A stretch of DNA of 64,000 nt from Deltaproteobacteria bacterium (GTDB taxonomy: Bacteria; SAR324; NAC60-12): assembly GCA_002685535.1 (NCBI GenBank), contig NYXK01000080.1, forward strand, positions 104,928 to 168,927. Reading direction: 5' to 3'. Under the pieces are notes generated by a model. It saw only the letters and a list, made by a program, of their open reading frames with translations, was not told the DNA's origin and did no database searches. Below, piece by piece: positions 45,093 through 57,031 of this stretch (within the stretch, counting starts at the first letter, position 1; each line of letters begins with the position of its first letter). The position numbers and the translations under genes were made by a program.

Positions 45093-46273
45093 CTAAATCA
45101 TAACAATCATATTCCCCTTATAACGACGCTTCTCCGCCCTCTCCGGCAGATTCTCCGCCTCCTCCATCTTGACAGTCGTAATCTGGCTCCTAATCCCATG
45201 CTCCTTCACCATCAAAAACATCTTCTCCATAGCCTCCACGCTAGCATGAAGCGAACCCTTCACCACAATCTCGTGGAATGAGATATTTATTGCATCAAAC
45301 TTGAACCCGTCAACAGAGAGCCCTAAAACCACGGAAGTACCTCTGAGTCGGAGTCTGTGCAAGATCTAGTCATTATCTGGGATGTTGTCTGTGCAGACGA
45401 TAGCAGCATCGAGACCAATGCCGTCTGTGAAATCGAGGATCTTCTGTGGCGAGGAAGGATCTTTGGACGAGACAATGAGGTCTGGCTAGAGGGCTTTCGG
45501 GACAACGGATTCGTGAGATCACGAGAAGAGATGGCGACGACGCGGCAGCCCATTGCTTTGGCGAACTGAACTCCAAGGAAACCGAGGGCACCTATGCCCA
45601 CGATGGCGACAGAATGGCCTGGGGAGAGGTTGGCTTCCAGCAGGCCATGGAACACTGTTGCACCAGCACACATCAAGGGTGCAGACTCTTTGAGTCCGAG
45701 TATTAGCAGATTGGTACATTCGATATTGGGACGGACTTACGATCAAAGGGAACCTCTTCAGGGATATGCAAGATAGCATCGTCAGAAGTGACCATGTACT
45801 CCGCAAATCCCCCATCAGCACCAAGGATGCCATGCATAGTCTGATTGAAACAGTATCGAGCGCTTGTCTTCCCACCAAAAGTCGCAACGTGCCATTTACA
45901 TCCAGCACAATCTCCGCACGCGTTCTTGAAGAGGTATACACCGACCTTGTCACCAACCTTCCAGTCTCCTTTCACGTCTGGGCCAAGTGCAGAGATGTTT
46001 CCTGTGGGCTCGTGGGATCCGATGAAAGGAAGTTTGGTGTTGAAGGAGCCTTCGTAGACCATGTAGTCGGTGTGGCAGAAGCTTGATGCGACGAGACGGA
46101 CGAGGATTTCTCCTGGTCCTGAGATGGGGACCGGAATATCGTTTTTGAAGATGGTAGTTCCCTTGAACTATTTCGAATTTGTCAGTATGAGCGCCGTGTA
46201 AGTCGAAATGAAGGGTAGAGCTAACGCTGGTGAGCCTCAATGTTTTCACAGTCTTGGAAATGGATTGTGCCAT
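45093..46273 (-). pseudogene. Zinc-type alcohol dehydrogenase, decayed
   Basis: Exons 46273-46226, 46167-45741 and 45687-45093 join cleanly (58 and 53 bp introns). The first 190 codons are an intact medium-chain dehydrogenase start: ASSFCHTDYMVYEG and GSHEPTG (catalytic zinc), four structural cysteines in ACGDCAGCKW..SARYC, GGFAEYMVTSD, and then [20 protein letters not shown] (NAD(P) site). Near 45483 the frame slips by one base: [12 protein letters not shown] is followed in another frame by [18 protein letters not shown]. At 45366-45368 a TAG replaces what is probably a Trp codon ([20 protein letters not shown]). The remainder to 45093 is conserved. Two independent lesions make a pseudogene likely. 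Confidence 0.8.
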
Positions 46274-47206
46274 GGTTGTCGGGAGTATGAATGAAGTAAT
46301 TGTTCTTGTTGAATTGACATTAGATTGGAGTCTTCGAGGCCTAGCGGTGACATAGATGTACTTCTAAAGCCATATGTATGCGAATTCTAAAGCCCGACAT
46401 AATTGAATACTTCCGTACCAGAACTTCACATAAAGGCGCTCATTTATCGTGCCAAGGGTGGTTGCGTGTTGATCTGAATTCTTTTCTTGCTTTAATCATA
46501 CAAAAAATACCAACCGATCCTCATTGACTTACTTTTTGCCAAATGATAAGGCATTGCACACTGCACCTTGAGGCGACCAATGCGAGCCATGATTTTGAAC
46601 ATGCCGTCGACACCCTCAAAGTCTTCTCTCGCATGGGACAATGCTTCAGTAAATCGAACTGTAAGTCCCTGGTTTTGAGATGAAGGTAATCAAAAGGTTA
46701 ACATACTCATGCGTCGAAGCACGATACTCAACAACTTACGACGCACTCCGTCCCGGCAATCGTTCCTCCTGGCTTCCAATAGGTCTACCCACGGCCTTTC
46801 AACCGTGGATATCTCCGCTTCGCTCACTATCAAGTCGTACTCACACTATCGATAAAAAGCCTCATGCTTCTCTCCAATATCAATTTAACCGAACCAGCCA
46901 GCACTTGCGGCACATACCTCTCCCATGACGTTTGTGTACATTCAAGCCCCCCCTGACACTCCTCGCTTACATCGCTTCCATCGGCTCGTCACCACATCCA
47001 CATCCCCACCACAACAAGCAGGCGAGCATGCATGCATGCTGATCCCCACCCCACCACAAATGTCGCACAGCTTGATTTGTAAGATCGCAACTAATTCCCT
47101 AGTACACCATCCCGAAAACAACATGAATGAAGCGCTTGTACGACGTGCAGAGTAGTGCATTATCAATGTGATTCCTTGAGCTTATTGCGATTGTTGTCAA
47201 GGCCGA

Positions 47207-47238
47207 CTTTGTATCGGCGTTGCTTTGTATCGGCGTTG
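47207..47238. repeat. Perfect 16 bp tandem duplication
   Basis: CTTTGTATCGGCGTTG occurs twice in immediate succession. It is about 420 bp upstream of the MDR gene start. Confidence 0.8.
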
Positions 47239-47451
47239 AGAAGCAATAGTTGCCGTGGTCCAAGATTTCCACGTCATGACGCTTCTCCGCTACCGCTTAT
47301 GGCTGAGACATCGCCGCGGCGATGTCGAGATGGAGATGTCTAAATCCGATATACTTGCCAGCCAAGTACGAAGATATTGAACGGTAGGACAATTGGTAAG
47401 CTAGTTTTGCTTAGTCCCGTGGTTCCGATTTCTTGGGAACACTTCACCAAA

Positions 47452-47459
47452 TATATATA
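47452..47459 (+). promoter_or_regulatory. TATA box of the MDR gene
   Basis: ATATATATAC about 200 bp before the ATG at 47659; position and motif suit a core promoter, with a pyrimidine-rich leader between. Confidence 0.4.
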
Positions 47460-47550
47460 CGTCGATGCGTTGATCTTTCGAATCTGAACAACAACCAACA
47501 CAAACACATCTCAAGCTCCTTCTCGACCTAAATTCAACAACTACCACCGC

Positions 47551-47575
47551 TTCACGCCCCTTCACGCCCCTTCAC
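47551..47575 (+). repeat. Tandem TTCACGCCCC repeat in the leader
   Basis: Two perfect 10 bp units and a partial third (TTCAC) in the presumed 5' untranslated region of the MDR gene. Confidence 0.7.
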
Positions 47576-47658
47576 ATCAACACGAAACCTACCTGAATAT
47601 CGGTATACACGGTCACCAGCATCACCACCTCCTACTGTAACCCCCTCTCATTCCCAAA

Positions 47659-48906
47659 ATGTCTTCCCCCCCCTCCTACAAAGCCGCCGTCCTCCTCTCT
47701 CCCAAATCCCGCCACACGATCGAGACACGTTCCCTCCCCGAACTTAAGCCAGATGAAGTCGGCATCAAAATCGAAGCCACAGCCATAAATCCCGTGGATT
47801 GGAAAATGCGAGATTATGATCTTTTCCTACCTGGTTATGTACGTCCTCTCTCCCTTTCCCACTCTATCGACCGTTTCCTTTCAACGCCACCATAATCAAA
47901 CCCCACAGCCAAAGCAAAATCATTAGATAGACATCACGACCGAGTGAGAGACTAAATACTGACTATCTCTCTGCTATAGCCCGCGATCCTCGGCTCCGAC
48001 GCCTCCGGCACAGTCGCGTCCTTAGGAAGTTCTGTCCACAACTACTCCATCGGCGACCGCGTCTTCTTCCAAGGCATTCTCGGGACCCCTCAATCCAGTA
48101 CATTCCAACAATACTGCGTGATGCCCTCCTCTCTCATAGCACCCATCCCAACCTCCACGTCATTTGAGCAAGCCGCCGGAATCTCCCTCGCCACCATGGC
48201 CGTCGCAATAGCATTCTACCACACGATCGGCTACGGCATGACACCACCCTGGTCTACCGGCGGTGAAAAAGTCGGGAAGGGGAAATCGATGGTAATTCTC
48301 GGAGGCGCGAGTTCAGTAGGCCAGTATGCTGTTCAACTTGCGAAATTGTCAGGGTTCGAGAAGATCGTGACGAATTCTGGCGTGGAGAATATCGAGATGG
48401 TGAAAGCGCTAGGCGCAGATATCGTGTTGGATAGGAAGGTTTCTGGGGCGAGGGAGTTTGTGGAGGCGGTTGGAGAGATGGAGGTGGCGTTTGTGTTTGA
48501 TGCTATTTCTGCGCCGAGTACGCAGAGGCTTGGGGTTGAGATTCTTCAAGCGGTGGAGAAGAGGAGTGCGGACTCATGTCTCGTTACGCTGCATACGGTG
48601 CATCCTGATCATCCGGATCCGGAGGCTGTGAAGCTAGGTTTGAAGGAGGGCAAGGAGAATGCGAATGGGAAGGTGGAGATTAGGCAGGTGCTTGGGTTGG
48701 GGAGTCAGAAGGATTTGAGGTATTTAAGTGAGCCGTTGATGGGGGCGCTTGGTGGGGAGGAGGGCTGGATTGCGAAGAGGAAATTTGTGCCGAATAGAGT
48801 GAGGCTTGTTGAGGGGGGCTTGGGGAGCGTGGATGAGGCGTTGGAGTTGAATAGGAAGGGTGTTAGTGGGGTTAAGGTTGTGGTTAGGCCGTGGGATGGT
48901 GAGTGA
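47659..48906 (+). CDS. Zinc-less medium-chain reductase (enoyl reductase / quinone oxidoreductase-like)
   Basis: Exon 1 (47659-47838) and exon 2 (47980-48906) join in phase 0 over a 141 bp intron (GTACGT..GCTATAG): 368 residues. The N-terminal GroES-like part shows IEATAINPVDWKMRDYDLFL, PAILGSDASGTV and GDRVFFQG. The Rossmann part begins MVILGGASSVGQYAVQLAKL and continues IVTNSGVENIEMVKALGADI. The catalytic-zinc Cys and His of alcohol dehydrogenases are absent, as in the fungal trans-enoyl reductase and quinone oxidoreductase branch, which use NADPH. The C-terminus ends with FVPNRVRLVEGGLGSVDEAL and GVKVVVRPW. Third positions switch from C-rich in the first half to G-rich in the second. No polyketide synthase partner is visible. 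Confidence 0.9.
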
Positions 48907-49548
48907 GTGGGTGGAGTGTGGGTTTTTATTTAGACATTTAGCTCTGTGGATGGTAGGATAATTGCTGCAATGCTGCGTATAGCGGAAAGGATTTCTTCTG
49001 ATTGGTATCATTAGACTGGTTGATCTGTTCTCGGTTGCGATGACTTACCGAGCGTTTTAAAATTCCTGGCCTCAAAGAGTGACCCAAAATTCCAATAACT
49101 CGTGACACAACATAACAAGAAAGGACTGAGTTGATTCATGTCGCAAGCAAAATCTGGCTTGGCAGCAGAAAAGATGATTTAGACACAGCGGTAAGCATCA
49201 AGCCAAGATGTGGGAGAAAATAAATATTCATGGTAGATACGATGAATTGACGATTAATAATATAAACGCCACCCAATGCAACAGAAACATGTCAGCCAGG
49301 ATGTGCCAACTAGACAGTAAGGAAAACAAAATAATCCACAATTTTAGATCCCCCACTCCATCGCTCGTACGCAAGCACAGTAAGCCCAGCCCATAGCAGG
49401 AGCATATTCACAAAGTCCAAACAAAAGGCACCAAACAAGACGAGAAGCTCCGAGTCGGTAAAACCAGGTCAAATCAGCCATATCAGGCTAAACAGACCTT
49501 CCATCTTGACTCGGATCTCACCGGTCATTTAATACAACCAGTTCTGGC
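48907..49548. other. Intergenic between convergent genes
   Basis: About 640 bp holding two 3' ends; nothing else recognisable. Confidence 0.5.
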
Positions 49549-51092
49549 TCAGACAGTCACCGTACTGCCGTCCATACTTGCCGCCATCTTTCCACCCGCA
49601 ATGACCTTACTCTTCAACGCACTCCTGATGTCCCTCAAACTCCTCTCATGCCACTGGTCAAACCCTCCCTCGCTCAATGGCCAAAGCACCTTGTTCTCCG
49701 TTGTGCCACCGCATCCTCTAACGACATCGCTGAATCTCGGTGCTGGTACACTCGTCAGGGTATCAAGTTCGGATGCCAGTTCGCGGCAGTAGTCGTCTAG
49801 GGGTAGATCATTGACATCGTTTCCGAAGGGATTCTCCAATTCGTTTCCGATGGCCGCGAGACCGAGGATGATGTATGCTGCTGCGATGGTTCCCGGGATG
49901 GTGATCCATTTCAAAGCGTCATAAAGTTGGAAGGGGAGGAGGTATACGTAGAGGAGCACAATCTGCGAGATCAAGATGTTGTATCCAACTGGCAAAGGCG
50001 TGGTGAGGACGCGCTCAGCAGAGGATTGAGTGTCTGTCAATGCGGCGATGGCGGTCATGATCTGACCAGTGATGACGGGATTCTTGAGCGTGCCGTTCAC
50101 AGATACTTCTTCGATGTACGAGGCGATGTAGGTGAGGATCTCTAGGGGAAGGTTTCCCAATGGACGATCGGCCCGCTTGAGGACTTTGCGGGGATTGGAT
50201 TCCGCGAAGGGGATTCCGAGGTAGATTCCGACTGCTTTCCAAGGCGAGTGTTTATGTTCGATTGTATTCTCTTCTTTGTGTGCTGCAAGGGCGAAGGTAT
50301 CGAGATGGGAAACCAAGGAGTTGATGTCGGGGTAGTGAGCGTAGGGTTCGAAGCGGAGCTTGTGCTTGAGGGAGACGGCAAAGGCAAGAATCATGTTGAT
50401 GGCGGTTACTTTGGAGAGGAGATCTTCTTTGGCGTGGTCGGGTCGCTCGTCAATGTGTACCCAGATGTTGCGGGCGAGGTTGCGGGCTTGTACGGAGAGG
50501 GTGGCCCAGGACTTGCGGCCGTCGGAGTATCGCTCGTAGGCGGTTGTGCTGCGGAATGAGAGGGCGAGACCGACTACGAAACCGAGGACTGTGAGGAGGA
50601 GGGTGTTTACGGCGACTGTGGGTAAAATCAGAGAGCAGTCCTTGGAGGTCCAGGTAAGAATACTTACGGGGATATACGAATTGAGAAATACAGGTTATAC
50701 ATGTTGCCCAGCCTCCAACGATGGCTAATGGAAGCAGCATTCGAGGTGTCACACTTCCGTGCATTCTCATGAAGTAAGGAAGCTTAGAATGTCCATCCAT
50801 GTTTCGAGGGCCGACCTTTTCCTCAATTAGCTTGGGACACCTCAATTGGAGATCAAAAACGTACGAAGTAGTCCTCGAGACCCGGCTCAAGACGACTCAT
50901 TCTGTTCATGCCGCTCATGGGTGTTTGTGTGCCGCTGACATGTACATCCGTCATGTCCTTCGTCCATGTTGATCTCCTCGAGGCATTTACTGGTACTTGT
51001 GGTACATCGTAGTGATGGATTGCATCTGCGTGTGCGTGTGCTTGTGCATTTCCACCACCGCCGGCGCCGGGAGCTGGGCCATCGTCGGACAT
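49549..51092 (-). CDS. Bestrophin-family (UPF0187) anion channel-like protein
   Basis: Exons 51092-50865, 50815-50668 and 50615-49549, with introns of 49 bp (GTACGT..GAAAAG) and 52 bp (GTAAGT..CCACAG), give 480 residues. After an Ala/His-rich cytosolic N-terminus (QAHAHADAIHHYDVP) come MLLPLAIVGGWATCITCISQ and LLLTVLGFVVGLALSFRSTT, then AYERYSDGRKSWATLSVQAR, the most recognisable stretch of the family. Two further hydrophobic segments follow (ILISQIVLLYVYLLPFQLY, GTIAAAYIILGLAAIGNELE) with ENPFGNDVNDLPLDDYCREL, another family signature. These proteins are membrane channels for chloride or other anions. The localisation of fungal members is poorly defined. Confidence 0.9.
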
Positions 51093-53104
51093 TATGATGA
51101 AGTGAAAGAAACGAAGAGATTGAGAAGAACGAAAGAACAGGCTAGTAAGTGAAGCTCGATTGACACCGAAGGAGACTTCCAACGACGAGCTGCTCTGAGT
51201 ACTGAAGGTGGAGAAATGATTAACAGGAAGGAAAACAGAGAAATGCGGAGAAGAAGGAGAAGCTCTGGTTATAAGAAGAGAGAACAGTACGAGAAAGAAA
51301 AAAATCTAGACCTCGTACCCTAGCAAGGCAAGGAGGTCTTGATCCAGGGGAACCTTTCCGCCCCCAGTTTCCAAGCCATCAGCTTACGGGTTCACGGTGG
51401 GTCTTGGCCGTTTTAGAAACGTCTGATGGGTATATTGGATATGAACTAATGCTCTTTTCTGGCGAGCTTCTCGGCTGCCCTGCATGTTTGATGGAGAGTC
51501 ATCCCGAGATTCAGATTTTGATTGGTACGTTTTGAGTGAGACCTCTGGGATGCTGGCGCAATGAGGATAAAAATACATGGGGGTGGATAAAATATGCAGG
51601 CCCCCTAGACGAGGCTGAAGTTTGGAACGGCTCGGGCCACTGGGAGGCTTCCACGTCGAATTGGAGCTGAGGACTTGAATGCAGTGAGATATTGATTTGA
51701 TGTGATTAAAGAATGCCGAGTATCAACTGTATGCCTGTTCTGGACAACTGGAATTCGCAGCTTGATCGTGACTGGGGATGGATTTGTTCTGTTGGGTTGA
51801 AGAAAGATTTTTCTCGGGGTCAGATTTTGACTTTGGGGCTTGCTTGCCCGCGTCAGCCCCTGGCGGGAGACGTCCAGTGGCGGCGGGAACGCTGACTAGC
51901 CTGACTGGACACGCCCTGGCCTGAATGCACATTTCAGGGGTCGAACCGGCACGAGCACGAGGATGAAGACGAGTCTCGAACATGTTTCAACCCACCGACC
52001 AGTCTTCCCCTGCAGCGGGCTCGTGCTTCAAGCGGTAAATTCATTCCAGACGCCATTCCAGACGGTATTCCCGACTGCCGCTTGAAACAACCGTCAAATC
52101 AGAATATAAAAGAAAGGGTAGATCCAGATGGGAAAAGGAACGAGAAGCTTCATGCCTTGAAGCGATCATCGTGGGTGAGGGATGATCTTAGAGATGGGTG
52201 TATCATATCTGAAATGGACTTACGAGTAATAGGAAGGGATGTGAGGGCATGGGAATGCATCGCTTACAGAGAGAATGGGGATGTAATCATTGAATGGACG
52301 GACTGTGAACAATTCAGAGGAGTGCAGCACTCAAACAAGTGATAGGCAGGAGTGAGCAAGAAAGGGAAAAGGCCGCCTGCAGAGCCAAGATCATTGGATA
52401 AATCCCGATACATAAAAATCGCCAAGATAAAGCGGGAAAGTAGATGTAGGGAGTAAATACGGAAATACGAGACGAACTGTCAGCGAGTCATTTTTGAAAA
52501 TACTACTTTGCGAGAAGCGTAATGAGAAGGATTGATGCCCCTATTACATGATAGAAACTGCTGGTTGGACGATGAAAAGTTGTAATGACAAAGAGAGAAG
52601 CAGAAGAAAGGAAGGAAGATATTCGCTGGTGGACTGGGATCAGTTGACAGCGACAGAGCGACAAGGCTGAGTGGTACAGCCAGAATTCCCGACTGAGCTA
52701 ACCTTACATGATTGGATGTCAAGAGCGAGACGAGGCTGATGAGCTTGAGAGGGTCACCTGACTACACTTTACCTTCAATGGTACCTTTTTCAATACCATG
52801 ATATGCTTTCTGGCAGTATATAAGGCACTATGCAACTGAACTACCTCTAGTACTTTCGAATCCCAGACATGTTCAGTGTATTTGTTTTGCCACTTCCTTA
52901 CTAGTTCATGATCGACGAGGCGACGATTGTACATTTACCTGGCTTCTGCACGCCTTATACTTGGATCTGCTCTTCGCCCTTCTTACTCAGTCTATCTATC
53001 ACCTTGACTTCCTCATACCTACATTCTGAACTCCTTGGGGTGGAAAATACTAGTATAAATTGATATCACGTTTCTACATGAGGGTCCAATGCTTAGTCAT
53101 GTCT
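51093..53104. other. Long intergenic region, no supported gene
   Basis: About 2 kb. A plus-strand frame at 52082-52342 has coding-like segments but no ATG at its start, and I do not call it. One inverted repeat is listed separately. Confidence 0.45.
52028..52086. repeat. Inverted repeat enclosing a short direct repeat
   Basis: TTCAAGCGG at 52028-52036 is matched in reverse complement by CCGCTTGAA at 52078-52086. The 41 bp loop contains ATTCCAGACG twice, 12 bp apart. It could fold as a stem-loop, or be the footprint of a small mobile element; no gene is attached. Confidence 0.5.
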
Positions 53105-53443
53105 TCACATGCTTTCATTCCTCACTTCAAACATCCCAAGCAACGCGCCCGCCACATCCAATCCAATCCTCATCCTCTCCATCTTCCCCATGATCCAATT
53201 CGCCCCGTCAGCCGCTCTCCTGCGCTTCCCATTCGATGCGCCTGAGATATCCGCCGCAGGAACGTAGGCCGAGGTCAAAGTAGCTGCATATTTCGGGTCA
53301 TACGCACCACAAGCTCTTCGTTGTCGACGAGTCGTACCAAAACATACGAGACTATGACCTAAGAGCCGTGACACCAGCTGTTTCTTACTCGAACCCTCTT
53401 CATTACTCGATCTGCATGTGCATTGGATACCGGTACTAGACAT
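53105..53443 (-). CDS. Small basic hypothetical protein, 112 residues
   Basis: ATG 53443 opens MSSTGIQCTCRSSNEEGSSK. The middle is basic (TTRRQRRACG, NGKRRRAADGANW) and the end amphipathic (MERMRIGLDVAGALLGMFEV). No signal peptide, no recognised family. It is divergent from the lipase gene, 143 bp away, and could be an independent gene or antisense noise; codon choice looks ordinary. Confidence 0.4.
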   Translation of the reverse strand: MSSTGIQCTCRSSNEEGSSKKQLVSRLLGHSLVCFGTTRRQRRACGAYDPKYAATLTSAYVPAADISGASNGKRRRAADGANWIMGKMERMRIGLDVAGALLGMFEVRNESM

Positions 53444-53586
53444 TGTATAGACTCGTTGTTTTGCTTTAGCATGGTTCTCCACTGGTGAAGCTTGTTTCCT
53501 TTCTTGGGTTCACATGTGAATCTCTTTGTTGTTCTTGACACTCTGCTCGGCTTTTCCCTTCTGTACAAAACATATCCTATGTCAAG

Positions 53587-55879
53587 ATGATAGGTAAGAC
53601 AGTCGCAGACCACGGGTGCAACCGTCTTGCTAATTCAAAGATATAGATCATGTTCTGGGTCGGCCCTCTGTGCAATTCAGAAAGATACAAGTGCTGGCCG
53701 TTGTTTCGTTTTGGTCATTCTACCTCTTCCGGTATGTCCACCATTATCCCGAAACTAGCTGGACTAATTGTGCTGCAGAGGACACAAACATGGTCCGCCT
53801 ACTCTACGAAAGATCTCGCGACGACTCTCTACCATCCTCACACCATGGCAGACCCTGGTGTTGACCCTCCTCTACCTCTACATTGCGCGGAACCTTGGGA
53901 AGCTGCTTGGCCTCGAATGCCCCGAACCACTCGCAAACCTCTACACACGATCCTACTTCCGCGCAACATGGGTCACAACAGCGATGGATGCGGGATTCTG
54001 GTCTGCCATGCGGATACGGCGGAAGTGGTTGAGGGACCTTGCTAGTATTGTGTTTACGGGATACTATCTCATTGCGGCGGAGCAGGCAGATGAGAAGGTT
54101 CGCAAAGTCAGAGGGATGCTGACAGTAGATCATCTACGAGTTAGCTGGAACAAGGGAACAACACCGTATCTGAGCTTCCTCACAAACCTGTTGCGGCCGA
54201 GGTTTATGAGATATCCTCCACGACAGATCAGAATACCAAGACCGCCGAATTCCGACTACAGGGAGCCTGTAAATGGTTGGTTATATTTCGATGGACCTCT
54301 TTCGGCACTCAAGAAGCATACCAAGGTTGTGTTGGATATCCCTGGAGGTGGATTTGTTGCAATGGATCCGCGAACAAACGATGACAAGCTTTTTGCATGG
54401 GCTGGGAAGACTGGATTGCCTGTTTTGAGTCTGGACTACAAGAAAGCGCCAGAATTTCCGTACCCGTATGCTCTGAACGAATGCTTCGATGTTTACAGTA
54501 CGATCATGGCTAGTCGAGGTAGATGTTTAGGACTTTCGGGGGATGTTGCGCCAAAGATTGTCATTACAGGCGACAGTGCTGGAGGAAACCTAGCTACCGG
54601 CCTTACGATCATGATCATCGAAGCTGGATCCACCCATACACGCCAGTTCCTGGGACAGCAGCCACTTCCAATTCCTGATGGCCTGGTTCTGATATATCCT
54701 GGGCTAGATATGAATATCGGCAATTGGATGTCGGACGAGCAAATGTCCTTGATTAAGGATAGAAGAATGAGGAAGACGAATCGGACATTTATTCGTCAAA
54801 AGAGCATGCAATATACAATGGCAGCTGGAACTCCTCATCACTCAGAAGATGAAGACCAGACCCCACCAAAACTTACCTCACCCCCTCTGGCAACAACCCC
54901 GGCTCCTCTTTCAATCACATTACCATCGCCTCAATTTTCCACCGCAGCTCCCAGTCTACTCTCACCCCCAGTAGCTCGGAAACAGTCTGTATCTCCGCAA
55001 TCACCATCCCACCATCCCGAACCACTCAAGACACGACTTGCAATGTCAAGTATGATCTCCTACTTCAACGATCGAATTCTCTCACCAGAAATGATGCGAG
55101 CAATGATTATCCTCTACATCGGGCCCCACAACCGCCCTGACTTCTCCCAAGACTACCTCCTCTCACCCATCCTCGCCCCCGACTCCATCCTCACCCAGTT
55201 CCCCAAAACCTACTTCCTCACCGGCGAGCGTGATCCGCTCGTCGACGACACCGTCATTTTCGCGGGCCGCATCCGCCGCGCCAAAGCAGCCAAGCACCTC
55301 GCAGACCAAGCCTCAGACATCCGTCTTCACAAGGAATTCGACGACCGCGACGTCGTCGAGGTAGTGCTCATCCCAGGCATCTCCCACGGCTTCCTACAAT
55401 TCGTAGGTGTCTTTCCCGAAGGATGGAAATACATCCATCGCTGCTCCCGCTGGATCGAACACATCTTCGCCGCAGCTGAAGAGCGCGAACTTCGCGGCGG
55501 GGCAGTCACTCCTGCGGGTGGGTATCGCAGTTCCGCGAACTTGCATCATCATCGTAGGAGAACGGAGAGTTCAGGTGATGAGGATGTGGGGTTGGAGATG
55601 AGTATGAGTTCTTCGAAGGGGAAGGGGAAGGCGGGTAAGGGTCTGGGTCTAGGTGTGGGAGCGCTAGCGAAGAAGAAGGAGGAGGAGAGGAGGAAGAAGG
55701 AGGGCTTGTTGAAAGAGCAATTACGAGAGAGGGGCGAGAGGAGACAGAAGGAAAAGAGTGATGGGATGGAGAGGAGGAAGAGTATGGTTAGTCTTGCGAG
55801 TGAGGATGATTTACTAGGCAGAAGAATGCTGGGTCTGGCGGGCCCGCTGACGGGAATGGGGGATATGCACGATGATTGA
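53587..55879 (+). CDS. Membrane-anchored alpha/beta hydrolase, hormone-sensitive lipase type
   Basis: Proposed exons 53587-53593 (ATG ATA G only), 53641-53731 and 53779-55879 give 732 residues. The N-terminus has hydrophobic segments at about 18-33 and 55-72 (TLVLTLLYLYIA). The hydrolase core shows LDIPGGGFVAMDP (oxyanion hole, near 222), TGDSAGGNLATG (catalytic Ser near 299), FLTGERDPLVDD (Asp near 518) and PGISHGFLQF (His near 569), the order of the HSL family (PF07859). A Pro/Ser-rich insert of about 80 residues lies between Ser and Asp, and a 140-residue Lys/Arg/Glu-rich tail follows the domain. It is probably an ester or lipid hydrolase on an internal membrane. The first 7 bp exon is inferred from splice sites and frame and is the weak point. 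Confidence 0.85.
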
Positions 55880-57031
55880 TTGATCGATGGGTGGGTGGGT
55901 TCATTGATGCATGTACAATTGCAACATGGGAACAAGCAAATAGGCGACGGAGTCTGGAATACGAACGGCAACAGCAATGCAAGCACGCGATGCTTTGAAA
56001 TACGAGCCCTTCCCCTTTCCGCTTTGAATATGTCTGTGGTGAGTAAAGATTGGAAGCTGTGGATGTTGAGATGGCGATCGAGTTGTACGAAGGCAGGTAC
56101 CCGATGCTCTTGTATCCCGCACGGCCTTGGTGTTGCACGTCGAGATGAGGGTGGGGACACAATAGCCATTGTTCCTTCCAGAGCCTCAAACACCTTGGAT
56201 CTAGAATCGAGCATCGAGCATTGGCTTTCGGAATCCAAGAACGATCCAGTTGTCCGGTCTACTATTTCAACGATACGCAGCCTTTCAAATCTCCACGTTT
56301 AGCTCGCTATGAACTCACAGGTCTGTACTGTCAAGATTGCTCCTCCGGATTGCTTTCATTGGCATATTGTACTTATGAAAAGGTCGCAGATCCCGCGCCG
56401 CAGCTGCGGCACACAAGAATGCTTTTCAACATATACTTGCAGATCGCCGTCACACTACATGCAGCTTGAGAAAGAACAGCACAGCAAATCGAAGCAGACT
56501 GTCAGGATCATCCGATCATACTTTTCCGTTTGCTTAATCAGAACTAAGAGACCCCTTGTTCCTGTGCTGTGGTGTGGCGGCTTTGCTCAGTTGATCCATA
56601 ATTTGATTTGATTCGCCAGGCGCGAAGTCGTTCACGCACGGAATCCGCGATACACCAGGCAGGCACCAGGTCGCCAGAACTTGTATATTCTCGCTTTGTG
56701 CGTCTTGGTCTTACGATTCGGAGATTTGTTTGAGGATTGGTCACTCAGATCACATCATGTCTCCTGGTATCTCTCGGGCTTGAGTGAGAGCTTGGGTCTG
56801 GAAGACGTGCCAGATACTTCATATATGGTAAAGAGGTACATGTAGAATTATGATCCACGCCCTTTTACCTTCTCCTTCATAAATCCTTACCTATCCTCCC
56901 ACCATTCTCCAATCCCCTCTTCCATTCTCCAATCGCCTCCACCTCCTATACACCATCCCTCACCAAACACACAAACAATCGTCTTCTCAGCAATCAATCA
57001 AATAAACAAACAAACGGCGGGAAAAACGACA
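55880..57031. other. Intergenic, no gene seen
   Basis: About 1.15 kb. The right part (56880-57030) is CT-rich and then CAAACA-rich, as in leaders of strongly expressed fungal genes. Confidence 0.5.

Larger units (their letters stand above)
46274..47658. other. Intergenic, promoter of the MDR gene
   Basis: About 1.4 kb without a supported gene. Contains a (GCAT)3-like palindromic run at 47026-47039 and the tandem repeats listed separately. Confidence 0.5.

Noticed and set aside
43192..48906. Secondary-metabolite gene cluster (EthD, alcohol dehydrogenase, enoyl reductase-like)
   Set aside because: No polyketide synthase, peptide synthetase, terpene cyclase or pathway regulator is present, and the dehydrogenase is a pseudogene.
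50248..50559. Plus-strand Gly/Val-rich frame
   Set aside because: Antisense shadow of the bestrophin-like gene.
52082..52342. Plus-strand frame with coding-like end (YRENGDVIIEWTDCEQF)
   Set aside because: It starts at TTG, has no upstream exon or ATG in a sensible place, and is rich in A/G, which gives long frames by chance.
55549..56238. 229-codon minus-strand Ser/Leu-rich frame
   Set aside because: Antisense shadow of the charged tail of the lipase gene plus its downstream region; no ATG-to-domain logic.
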